Origin: UTCFX2 sp963726375
Lineage (GTDB): Bacteria; Chloroflexota; Anaerolineae; Anaerolineales; UBA4823
NCBI GenBank assembly: GCA_963726375.1
Contig: CAVSCE010000009.1
Location: 372,001 to 436,000, forward strand
DNA length: 64,000 nucleotides
Direction: 5' to 3'
Under the pieces are notes generated by a model, which was given only the letters and a program-made list of their open reading frames with translations, was not told where the DNA came from and did not search any database. Shown here one piece after another: positions 49,822 to 58,485 of the stretch (position 1 is its first letter; each line of letters begins with the position of its first letter). A program made the translations under genes and the position numbers.

Positions 49822-51393
49822 TCAGACGGGGATATTCCCGTGTTTGCGTGGCGGTGCGAATGCCTGTTTATCGCGCAATGCTGCAAGTGAAGCGATGATT
49901 TTAGGACGAGTCTCTTTTGGCTCGATGATGTCATCGACATATCCCTCCCTGGCCGCAAAATACGGATTATTGAATCGCTCGCGATAATCGTCGACGAGCC
50001 GCTTTCGCTCTGAGACAGGATCCGGTGCCGACTCAATCTGTCGCTTGAAGAGGATATTTACAGCTCCTTCTGCGCCCATGACAGCAATTTCTGCGCTCGG
50101 CCAGGCATATGTGACGTCCGTTCCAAGGTATTTACTGCCCATCACGACATAAGCACCGCCGTAGGCCTTGCGCGTGACCACTGTGATCTTTGGGACTGTG
50201 GCTTCTGAGAACGCGTACAGCACTTTTGCGCCGTGCCGGATGATCCCTCCATATTCCTGGTGTGTTCCGGGGAGAAACCCGGGAGAATCGACAAATGTGA
50301 CGATCGGGATGTTGAAGCAGTCGCACATCCTTACGAATTGAGCCATTTTGTCCGAAGCATCGATGTCGATGACGCCGGCCATGACGCTGGGTTCCTGGGC
50401 TACGATCCCCACGCTGTTTCCGCCGATCCGGGAGAGGCCTACAATTGCATTCATCGCCCATCCGTGTTGGATCTCAATAAATGATCTATGGTCGACAACA
50501 TGCTGGATAACGTCGTGCATGCTGTACGGTTCATAGGCATCCAGCGGGATCAGGTGATTTAGATCGCTGTCCATCCTCATCGGGTCGTCCATGGACTGCA
50601 AACAGGGTGGATTTTCTACATTGTTAGATGGAAAATATCCGATGATCCTGCGCGTCAGCTCCAATGCTTCATGCTCGTCTTTTGTGATGAAATGCGATGT
50701 GCCGCTCATCGTGCTGTGAACTTCAGCTCCGCCCAGGGATTCTGCTTCAACGATTTCTCCGGTCATGCCCTTGATGACTTCAGGTCCAGTCAGAAACATG
50801 AACGAATGTTTGTCTACCATGATGATCAGATCAGTCAGAGCCGGGGAATAAGCTGCTCCGCCGGCGCACGGGCCTAACATCACGCTGATCTGCGGGATGA
50901 CTCCTGAATACTGAGCGTTCCGGCGGAATATTTCCGCATAAGCGCCCAGGCTCTTAACGCCCTCCTGGATCCTGGCACCGCCGGAGTCGATCAGCCCGAT
51001 AATTGGGACGCCGTTTCGGACCGCCAGGTCCATCACTCGGCAGATTTTATGACCTTGCATCATGCTCAAGGTGCCGCCGTAAACGGTGAAATCCTGAGAA
51101 TAGACGTACACAGTCCGCCCTTCAATCTGGCCGTATCCGGTAACAACGCCGTCACCCGGGTATTTCTCGGTTGCGAGACCCATTTCATCGTCTGGAGCAG
51201 TGATGAAGGGTTCAAGCTCATTGAATGTGCCTGAGTTGAGCAGCAGATCGAGGCGCTCTCGAGCGGTTAATTTCCCCTTGCTGTGTTGGACATCGATCCG
51301 TTTCTCGCCGCCGCCCATTCGGGCTATTTCGCGGTGAGAGCGAAGTGTGAGTATCCTCGGATCTTCAACTTCTGAAGCGTGCTTGATTGCCAT
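49822..51393 (-). CDS. mmdA: Methylmalonyl-CoA decarboxylase alpha (carboxyltransferase) subunit
   Basis: 523 aa, intact. Crotonase-like carboxyltransferase that moves CO2 from methylmalonyl-CoA to biotin. Both halves show the acyl-CoA carboxylase fold: KLTARERLDLLL, TVYVYSQDFTVYGGTLS, GLIDSGGARIQEG, LGPCAGGAAYSPALTD, then FVDSPGFLPGTHQEYGGIIRHGAK and GGAYVVMGSKYLG. Size and motifs fit MmdA/PCC-beta, not the TIM-barrel alpha subunit of oxaloacetate decarboxylase. With mmdDCB directly downstream, this is a Na+-pumping decarboxylase, which suggests that methylmalonyl-CoA is made from succinate. Confidence 0.92.
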   Translation of the reverse strand: MAIKHASEVEDPRILTLRSHREIARMGGGEKRIDVQHSKGKLTARERLDLLLNSGTFNELEPFITAPDDEMGLATEKYPGDGVVTGYGQIEGRTVYVYSQDFTVYGGTLSMMQGHKICRVMDLAVRNGVPIIGLIDSGGARIQEGVKSLGAYAEIFRRNAQYSGVIPQISVMLGPCAGGAAYSPALTDLIIMVDKHSFMFLTGPEVIKGMTGEIVEAESLGGAEVHSTMSGTSHFITKDEHEALELTRRIIGYFPSNNVENPPCLQSMDDPMRMDSDLNHLIPLDAYEPYSMHDVIQHVVDHRSFIEIQHGWAMNAIVGLSRIGGNSVGIVAQEPSVMAGVIDIDASDKMAQFVRMCDCFNIPIVTFVDSPGFLPGTHQEYGGIIRHGAKVLYAFSEATVPKITVVTRKAYGGAYVVMGSKYLGTDVTYAWPSAEIAVMGAEGAVNILFKRQIESAPDPVSERKRLVDDYRERFNNPYFAAREGYVDDIIEPKETRPKIIASLAALRDKQAFAPPRKHGNIPV

Positions 51394-51428
51394 ATTTCCC
51401 TCTGACCTGAAGCCTACAGATCGTTAAT

Positions 51429-53068
51429 TTATTCACAAAGTATCATATCTTTTTTTTGGAGGAAGATACAGTGACAAATATCCTGAAATATGGAGATGGA
51501 TAATAATGAGATTTCTAGGACAAACTGGGGGGGGGGAGCCGCCGTGCCGAACGGGCCAAGCTGGTAAACGGCCGCGCCCGCGGGCGAGAAGGTGAACGGT
51601 TCAAACGGTTCGGCCAACATTTTGTCGAGATAGTCGCGGAGGGCGACGCCGGTAGTGACGTGCGGAGTGAAATGTTCGCCGGTCTTCTTTGGCACGAACG
51701 TCGACACGTATTCGATCAACTGCGCATCGAATGCAGGATCGTCGTGCGCAGCGGTGAACGCGGCCATGGTTCCGGTGTCCACCGTGAACGGGGCGACGGC
51801 GGCAATGATGTCCGCTTGCAGCTTGAGCAATTCCGGCGTCGGCTTCGCGACGATGCCCGCAAGGCCAATGGCGCCGCTCGGGATGTAGTAGTATTTGGAA
51901 GCTTCCAGCTTCATGGCGTTCACATTGGCGGCAGCGAGCACCTTGTGGGCGGCGGCATAGACCTTGTCGAGGTCTGCCGTGCGGACGAAACGCTGGATCA
52001 TGGTGATGTGCGGACGGTGCGTCGCGTCCAGAGCGAAACCCTTCGGGAAGACTCCGAGCAGCCGCGCGTTGTTGGCTTGTGCATGCTGGAGCATCGTGGC
52101 GTCTGGTTTTAACAGGATGTTAATGGCCGTGACGGGGCTCTGCCCGACCGGAAAGATTTGTTTCCAGTCATCCTTCATGCTGACGACGATCCAGCTGTCC
52201 TTCTTCGCCTGCTCATCAAGCGCTGGCGGGAAGGCGCCCAGTTTAACATCTGGCAATCCGCGGGCCGGACCGTAGGCATACTTCGCGCGCCGCATCATCG
52301 TGCAGGATCAACAGCATGAACCGCGCCCCGCTGCCGCCCTGCGTGTATTCCAACATCTGCTGGTCGCCAGCGGAATTTCCGAACGCCATGACGGGCCGGC
52401 GGCCAATGTGCTGGTTGATGGCGACGGGTTTGCCGTCTTTATCACCGTTGAAGTTCAGCTGCGGCAGACGCACGAGGACGGGCTGACCATCACGGATTTC
52501 AAACTTTGTCTGGATGCTGCTGCCGATGACCTGTTCCGGCGGGATGCCATAAACCTGTTCCGACCAGGCGCGCATGAACTCGATGCCGCCGCCGGAAACG
52601 ATGAAGTTCTTGAAACCGTTGGCGCGCAGGTAGGCGAGCAGTTCGAGCATCGGCTGATAAACACACTCGGTGTAAGGCCTTTTGTATTTTGGATGTTTCG
52701 CGGTAGCGAGCCAGTCCTTGACGATCTGCTCGAATTCCACCGTGGTCATGCCCGCGTGCGTGGCCATGAGCGAGTTCGAGGAGCGCGTGGTCACCGCCGG
52801 CGAGTGCGGCATTCAAATCACCCTTGAGCAGCGAGGCGAACGGTTCCTTGTCCTTCCATTCGGGATGCTGGGGCACGAGGGCCTGCACGCGGTCGAGCGC
52901 GAAGAAGAATTGAACGGGCACCGGCTGTTCGCACCAGAGCGTGCCGTCGTTGTCGAAGGTGGCGATGCGTTCTGGCTCCGGCACAAAGTCGGGGCTGTCC
53001 GGTGTGGTCACTTTCGTTACAAAGTCGAGTATGGCGCTCTTGGCTGCGCCATTCAAGCTAGCTTTCAA
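51429..53068 (-). CDS. HAD-family phosphatase fused to 2H phosphoesterase domain, truncated at both ends, frameshifted
   Basis: Three frames make up one reading. 53068 to ~52790: PEPERIATFDNDGTLWCEQP is HAD motif I (DxDGT). Next frame to ~52320: TECVYQPMLELLAYL, FIVSGGGIEFMR (motif II Ser) and RPVMAFGNSAGDQQML (motif IV). Next: GPARGLPDVKLGAFPP, SMKDDWKQIFP, then a 2H (LigT-like) domain with HRPHITMIQRF and HFTPHVTTGV, i.e. two HxT motifs. The N-terminal residues expected before the HAD start are missing at the junction near 53060 and the tail runs into a poly-C/G at 51527. HAD of this type dephosphorylates small or phosphoserine substrates, 2H domains cleave cyclic phosphates. GC is higher than in neighbours. 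Origin and function unclear. Confidence 0.6.
51527..53062. other. GC-rich block of foreign character between mmdA and the recombinase
   Basis: From a run of ten G (51527-51536) to near an AAGCTAGCTT palindrome at 53055-53064 the base composition and codon use (GC3-rich, many GCG/CCG) change sharply relative to the flanks, which are AT-richer. The only gene inside is the broken HAD/2H gene. Either an assembly chimera, an MDA or cloning join, or a transferred fragment. Confidence 0.6.
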
Positions 53069-54111
53069 TCCGAAGAATTGGGATTTCTAATCCATATCTG
53101 GGCTTGGATTGGTATCCTTTGAATTCGAAGATCTGGCCGTAGGTCTTGTCAAGCTCATCATTCGAAAGATGCGCATAGCGTTGTGTGACCGCAATGTTCC
53201 GATGCCGGGCGAGCTCCTGGGCCATTTTGAGATTTCCCCCCGAACCTCGCAGTACTGTTGTGACAAAATAATGGCGGAACGAGTGCGGTGTGATCGTATC
53301 GGCTGCTTCAGCGCCGAGCGCTTCACTCACGCGCTGGTGGATGATATTGCGTCCGGTTCCGGTTGTGATCGGCTTGACCTTTTTGCCGGCGCCGCGGTCG
53401 TGGCGCGGAAAAAGCGGAAGCGATGGGAGCGGCTTACCCGAGCTGCCGTCAAGCTTGCTGCGGACGGATAAGTAATCCTTGATTGCGTGTAGGCTTCTTG
53501 ATGAAAAGCGCACTACAGCCTGGCGATCTCCTTTTCCGATGACAATTGCTTTTTGTTCATTCCAGTCCAGGTCTCCACGCCGTAAACCGCAGGCTTCATG
53601 GACTCGCAGCCCGGTATCAGCCAGTACCAATATGAAGGCTCGATCGCGCATAAGGATCAATTGATCGTTGGGTGATTTCATAAGCCTGATCGGCAAGATT
53701 AATAGCATAATCTATGGTTAATTCAATATCATTTTGAGGAAACTGTGGCAGCCGCTGGCCTGGTTTTCGGGCTCTTTGGCGGATCAGCAGCCGGATGCGC
53801 GGCAGATTAGGCTCTGCAAGCTGCTCGGCTGACAGGAATTCATAAAATCCAGCCACGGCTGTCAGGTAAAGCTGTTCCGTCGCTGGAGAATTTAGCTTGA
53901 GAGACTGCGCAAACCAGCTTACCGCATCTTCAGGAAGCTTGCTGATTGGGGTTTCCTCAGGGATAAGGCTTCTATCTTCCAGGACAATCCTGAAAGCGTT
54001 TAACGCGTTCCTGTAGGATCGTGCCGTATTTAGACTTCGAGATAGAGCGACAGAACTGTTGTAAAGAGAGATTGCTTGATCAATGGATGAGTTCTCGAGG
54101 TTTTTAATCAT
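53058..54111 (-). CDS. Tyrosine recombinase (XerC/XerD-like), frameshifted
   Basis: Start at ~54111. N-terminal SAM-like core (SRSLNTARSYRNALNAF, AVAGFYEFLSAEQLAEP). A break near 53690 leads into the catalytic domain: first Arg in LADTGLRVHEACGLR, Lys in VIGKGDRQ, HxxR in ITPHSFRHYFVTT, and AQELARHRNIAVTQRYAHLS with the final His and nucleophile Tyr. All six catalytic residues are visible. ~350 aa with an odd ~20-residue tail (SKPRYGLEIPILRIES) that abuts the foreign block. XerC-type or an integrase of an element; which one cannot be decided here. Confidence 0.82.
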
Positions 54112-54602
54112 CGCTGAAACTCACATCACAGGATAAAATCATTATAACATGAAATCATTCATGCTGGTGATAATAATACTTATCAAAAGCATAATAGTAT
54201 AAATTCCAATTTCTGCACAATAATCTGGGAAATGCCCCCTTCTGTCGAATTCTGAGGAAAATTGCCAAAAATATGTTTTTATGGTCATTTACGAAATTTG
54301 ATAAACATCACGCATAAAGGTTTTATCGGAAGAATAAAAATTTCTTCTCGTGCGACCGCCCTGCCCCTGCCAGGATGATCGCTCTACTCATATTTCGTCA
54401 TTCGTCTCAATTATATATAGCTCCAACAATAATCTTCATGAATTATCAATATTTCTTATGAAGTCATTGTGTAAATAGAACTATTGTGCTATAATAGAAC
54501 TAACGCCTGTTCATCTGATAAATACCTGGTTGAAATGAATAGGCTTGAAATATTATTTGAATCGATTTGAATTATTTTTCAATTCAATTCTCCTGGATTA
54601 TC
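54112..54602. other. AT-rich intergenic region
   Basis: About 490 nt between the recombinase and the radical SAM gene hold no ORF on either strand. It is strongly AT-rich with an isolated GC patch (54350-54380). Besides the promoter at 54467-54496 nothing is recognised. Confidence 0.6.
54467..54496 (+). promoter_or_regulatory. Promoter for the radical SAM gene
   Basis: TTGTGT, 18-nt spacer, TATAAT preceded by TGC (extended -10). Predicted transcription start ~54503, ~100-nt leader. Confidence 0.6.
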
Positions 54603-55763
54603 ATGGATCCGTTCAGCCGTTTACGTGAGCTCTCCTCCCAGATGCAGTATGAGCCAGGTGAAGAAAAAGACTGCCCGGCAATGCAGGGTTCGAAGCACCG
54701 CCTGGATGACCTGAACATCACCCAGGCAGTCATGCCGAATGGCAGGACGATCTCGCTTATGAAAACCCTGCTCACTTCTGCCTGCGAGAAAGACTGTAAT
54801 TACTGTCCATTCAGGGCAGGCCGGGACTTCCATCGAGCAACCCTTAGCCCCGAAGAGATGGCGCAGGCTTTTATGACATATTACCGGGCTGGTGTGGTCG
54901 AGGGGCTTTTCCTCAGCTCGGGTGTTGCCGGAGGTGGGCTGCGTACGCAGGACAGGATCATCGCGACCGCTGAAATCCTGCGGGCGAAATACCATTTTGG
55001 CGGGTATATCCACTTGAAGATCATGCCCGGCGCCGAGTTCAGCCAGATCGAGCAGTCAGTGAAGCTCGCGAACCGAGTCTCAATCAACCTGGAAGCGCCA
55101 AATCCTGACCGCCTTGCTGCTCTGGCGCCTCATAAATCTTTTCTAGATGATCTGATCGAGCCGATGAAATCAGTCGAAAAAGTCCGCGGCAGAATTGATC
55201 CAGACCGTCCTGGTGGGATGCGCCCATCGCTGACAACTCAATTTGTTGTCGGTGCCGTGGGAGAAAGCGACCTGGAGCTTCTGAGCACGACTGAGCACCT
55301 GATTCGCGTCTATCACTTGAAAAGGGCATATTACTCTGCCTTCAACCCTGTCCCGGATACCCCGCTTGAAAACCTTCCGCCGGCCTCTCACGTCCGCGAA
55401 CACCGGCTTTATCAGGCTTCGTTTTTGTTGAGAGATTATGGATTTTCACTTGAAGATCTGCCGTTTGAATCCGACGGAGATCTGCCAGTGCGAGTTGATC
55501 CCAAATTAGCCTGGGCAAGGCAGAACCTCGCCGAGAAACCAGTCGAAATCAACCTTGCTGACCTCCCCACCCTTCTTCGTCTGCCAGGGATCGGTCCAAA
55601 AAACGCTCAGGCAATCCTTTCAGCCCGACGTCTCGGCACGGTCGGGTCTGTAGCTGATTTAAAGAAATTGGGGATCCAGGTCGAACGGCTGTTGCCGTTT
55701 ATCCTTCTAAATGGTAGAAAGCCCGTTGAACAGTTATCGCTGTGGTCGGTTGGAAAGCTGTAA
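54603..55763 (+). CDS. Radical SAM protein with helix-hairpin-helix C-terminus (putative DNA modification/repair protein)
   Basis: 386 aa from ATG 54603. Radical SAM CxxxCxxC motif in SACEKDCNYCPFRAG. Other conserved patches: GLFLSSGVAGGG, GYIHLKIMPGAE and VSINLEAPNPDR. The last ~60 residues form a helix-hairpin-helix motif (LLRLPGIGPKNAQAILSA). This architecture matches the family of putative DNA modification/repair radical SAM proteins often encoded beside a UDG-like (TIGR03915) gene; no such partner is next to it. 3' end overlaps the convergent gene by ~30 nt. Confidence 0.88.
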   Translation: MDPFSRLRELSSQMQYEPGEEKDCPAMQGSKHRLDDLNITQAVMPNGRTISLMKTLLTSACEKDCNYCPFRAGRDFHRATLSPEEMAQAFMTYYRAGVVEGLFLSSGVAGGGLRTQDRIIATAEILRAKYHFGGYIHLKIMPGAEFSQIEQSVKLANRVSINLEAPNPDRLAALAPHKSFLDDLIEPMKSVEKVRGRIDPDRPGGMRPSLTTQFVVGAVGESDLELLSTTEHLIRVYHLKRAYYSAFNPVPDTPLENLPPASHVREHRLYQASFLLRDYGFSLEDLPFESDGDLPVRVDPKLAWARQNLAEKPVEINLADLPTLLRLPGIGPKNAQAILSARRLGTVGSVADLKKLGIQVERLLPFILLNGRKPVEQLSLWSVGKL

Positions 55764-56162
55764 TTTCTCCCAGGAGCCGTTCCACGGAATTGTATTTGGC
55801 TCTCGTTTTGGGAGCTGGATGCCTTTCAATTTTTCAGCCACCTGTGCCGATGTCAATGCAACCGAGTCCCAGTCATCACTCATCAGTGCATCGCGCATTT
55901 TCCTTCCAAGCCTCTCCGCCCATTCCCATTCCAGCCGAAACCTGTCTGCTTTCAGCCAGTACCCCCGTTTTTCCCATGCCGTGACGGATGCATCGATAGT
56001 CTTAGCGATATCATCCAGCGCGAGCGAAATGAAAGCAGCCAGGTCGCGAGTTTGTTCATCGACCTTGCTTTGCCGCATTAGTTGGTGGAGTGCGCGTAGA
56101 ATGTCCCGCGATAATTGCGTCCGATCTTTTCCTGCGCTTTCAGTATGAATGACCCTGCTCAA
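55734..56162 (-). CDS. Conserved alpha-helical protein of unknown function
   Basis: 142 aa from the TTG at 56162 (CAGGAG lies 9 nt upstream). Almost all helical, with many charged residues (QLSRDILRALHQLMRQSK, FRLEWEWAERLGRKMRD) and no membrane segment or signal. TATAAT upstream at ~56200. Gene order in relatives unknown. It may pack as a four-helix bundle. No family recognised. Confidence 0.6.
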   Translation of the reverse strand: MSRVIHTESAGKDRTQLSRDILRALHQLMRQSKVDEQTRDLAAFISLALDDIAKTIDASVTAWEKRGYWLKADRFRLEWEWAERLGRKMRDALMSDDWDSVALTSAQVAEKLKGIQLPKREPNTIPWNGSWEKLQLSNRPQR

Positions 56163-56315
56163 GACGATTTCTCCTGAAAAATGAATTCGAGGATTATACC
56201 GAATAATTCGAAGAATTATAAAAAATTATTAGGTTTATAAGTGTTTACTGCAGGACAAGGTGCAAATTGTGTTAAAATTGCCTCCGCCTGAACTTTAGAA
56301 TACGAAGATGTTCCC

Positions 56316-56397
56316 GGGGAAGTGCTGGAACTGGCAGACAGGCATGACTTAGGATCATGTGCCGAAAGGCGTACGGGTTCGACCCCCGTCTTCCCCA
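56316..56397 (+). tRNA. tRNA-Leu (TAG)
   Basis: 82-nt cloverleaf with a long variable arm. Acceptor GGGGAAG pairs with CTTCCCC (56390-56396) and an A discriminator; anticodon loop CTTAGGA gives TAG, leucine; variable arm GTGCCGAAAGGCGT; T arm ACGGGTTCGACCCCCGT. CCA is not encoded, unlike tRNA-Asp in this window. Confidence 0.95.
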
Positions 56398-56464
56398 TTC
56401 CAAGATTTGTGGGGAATTATGTCAGACGAAATCTCCAGATGTTAGATTATCTGATGAGTTTTAG

Positions 56465-57170
56465 ATGATTCACCTCCCTGAAATGAATTCTGGCACGGGA
56501 ATGCCTCGTTTCATGCGGCGACTGGTTGATCATCGCACCGCCGGCACACTGGCAACTTCTATGCGCCAGCGCCGTTTCAAGGTGTTCCTGAATTTTATTG
56601 CCCCACTGCCGCGTCCGGTGCAAATCCTGGATCTGGGCGGAGAAGCGATTTTTTGGGAACAGATGGAGCTGACCGAGGCGAACGAGGTAGATATCACTTT
56701 GCTAAACTCCTATCCGATTGAAGTTAATCGGCCGAACTTTCATAGCTGTGTGGGCGACGCCACTTGTTTGCCAGAATTTAGAAACCGGCAGTTCTGTGTT
56801 GTCTTCTCTAACTCGGTAATCGAGCATCTTGGAACATGGACGGCGCAGGCGAAGATGGCAGACGAGGTTCAACGGATTGGTAGGTTTTTCTTTATCCAGA
56901 CTCCTAACCACAAATTCCCCCTTGAGCCGCATTTTCTGGTGCCATTCTTTCAGTTCTTCCCGCTGGCTCTGAAAGTCAGCCTGATCCGACGTTTTAACCT
57001 GGGCTGGTATCCGAGAATTCCCGACGTTGCTGCTGCCAAGGCGCTTGCTCAATCGCACCGTCTGTTGAACAGAAGCGGAACTACGCCAGCTTTTTCCAAC
57101 CGGGTCGGTTTACCGCGAAAAGTTTGCGGGCCTGGTCAAGTCTTTGGTTATCTACGGTGCTTCACCATGA
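56465..57170 (+). CDS. Class I SAM-dependent methyltransferase, frameshifted
   Basis: ~235 aa. Motif I region QILDLGGEAIFWEQM, then CVGDATCLPEF, post-motif VVFSNSVIEHL and FFIQTPNHKFPLEPHFLVP are typical of the Methyltransf_11/glycosyl-associated methyltransferases. A break at ~57085 restores LRQLFPTGSVYREKFAG and LVKSLVIYGASP and a TGA that overlaps the next ATG (ATGA). Substrate unknown. Close behind tRNA-Leu; coupled to the xylanase gene. Confidence 0.83.
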
Positions 57171-58353
57171 AACGACTTCTATTGATGTTGATTATCATTA
57201 TGACATTGATCGGTGCATGTACCCCAGTGCCTTCAAATAAGGGGGGGGCGCCGAATTCTACCGTAATGAAACGATATTCCTACAACAAATCTCTCGCCGA
57301 CCCTGTTCTTAACTCCAACAAGAACACCAACCGTAACACCGTCACCAACCTCGACTTTGATTCCTACCAAAACGCCAACTCCCACCCCGGTCATTTCACT
57401 GCGCCATCTTGCTGACCAGCATGGGTTGGCCATTGGTGCCGCCACAGATCCAGGCTTCTGGAATCGACCGGGATACACCGACCTTCTCATTCGCGAGTTC
57501 AACATGATAGCGGTTGAGAATGTAATGAAATGGGAATCGATCCATCCAGAGCGCAATCGTTATGATTTCTCAAAGAGCGATCAGATCGTGGCGTTTGCCC
57601 AGGAAAATGACATGCTTGTTTATGGGCACGTACTTGTCTGGGATATGCAGAATCCAGCCTGGGTCACGAGAAGGTCAATTCACAAAAAAGCAGTGGAAGC
57701 AAATCCTGCGAGAACATATCCAAACGGTGGTCGGACGCTATCGTGGCAAGATATGGGCTTGGGATGTGGTCAATGAAGCAGTCGGAACCGATGGCGCATT
57801 GTGGAATACACACTGGCTGCGAGTCATAGGACCGGAGTACATCGCTCTGGCCTTTCACTGGGCGCATGAAGCTGATCCGGACGCTATTTTGGTCTACAAT
57901 GACCACGAAGCTGAAGGATTGAATGAAAAATCTCAGGCAATCTACAATCTGGTAAAAAGTCTGAAAGAAAATGGAGTTCCAATCGATGCGGTAGGCTTTC
58001 AGATGCATGTATGGCTTGATGGTCCACCAACCCCCGATGAATTGGATGCAAACATGAAGCGTCTGGCTGAGCTTGGTTTGGATGTCCATATCACTGAGAT
58101 GGATGTACGAACACAATACAGCCACGAAAGTCTGGAAAATAAACTGGATGCCCAAGCCGAGATATACCGTCAGGCGATGGCTAGCTGCCTTGCAATAACC
58201 AACTGCAAGGCATTTCTTACATGGGGATTGACTGACCGGGAATCATGGATTCCCGGGTACACTGGGAATCCTGACATCCCCCTCCTCTTTGATCTTAACG
58301 GCCAACCCAAACCTGCATACTGGGCTCTCCATGACGCACTTCAAGGGAGGTAG
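57167..58353 (+). CDS. GH10 endo-1,4-beta-xylanase lipoprotein, frameshifted
   Basis: Cleaves xylan backbones. N-terminus RLLLMLIIIMTLIGAC is a lipoprotein signal with lipobox Cys, followed by a Thr/Pro-rich linker read in a second frame (LTPTRTPTVTPSPTSTLIP; shift at the G8 run at 57241). The GH10 barrel starts LRHLADQHGLAIGAATDP. A second break at ~57660 leads to QFTKKQWKQILREHIQTV. Catalytic acid/base Glu in IWAWDVVNEAVG and nucleophile Glu in LDVHITEMDVRTQY are intact. DMQNPAWV replaces the usual HxQ(T/C)P. ~390 aa. Anchored to the outside of the cell. Confidence 0.9.
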
Positions 58354-58423
58354 AGACGTAAAATCTGGCTCCCATCATCCCCCTTTTTTATATATTCATC
58401 TTATAATTCAACTGATGAACGCA

Positions 58424-58451
58424 TGTTATAATGCGGCGGATTATTCCGCCG
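58424..58451 (+). promoter_or_regulatory. tig promoter with palindrome over the transcription start
   Basis: Extended -10 TGTTATAAT at 58424-58432 is followed by CGGCGGA-TTAT-TCCGCCG (58434-58451), an 18-nt interrupted palindrome that covers the predicted +1. It could be an operator. Confidence 0.5.
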
Positions 58452-58485
58452 TATTCATTAATATTACATAATAAAGGAAGCTGCC

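Noticed and set aside
53058..54111. Prophage or integrative element around the recombinase
   Set aside because: No phage structural, replication or cargo genes, no direct repeats visible, and no tRNA at the boundary. Only the foreign block next to it is unusual.
54300..54420. Additional tRNA or small RNA in the AT-rich gap
   Set aside because: A GC patch (54350-54380) drew attention, but no cloverleaf, stem with terminator or anticodon loop can be drawn.
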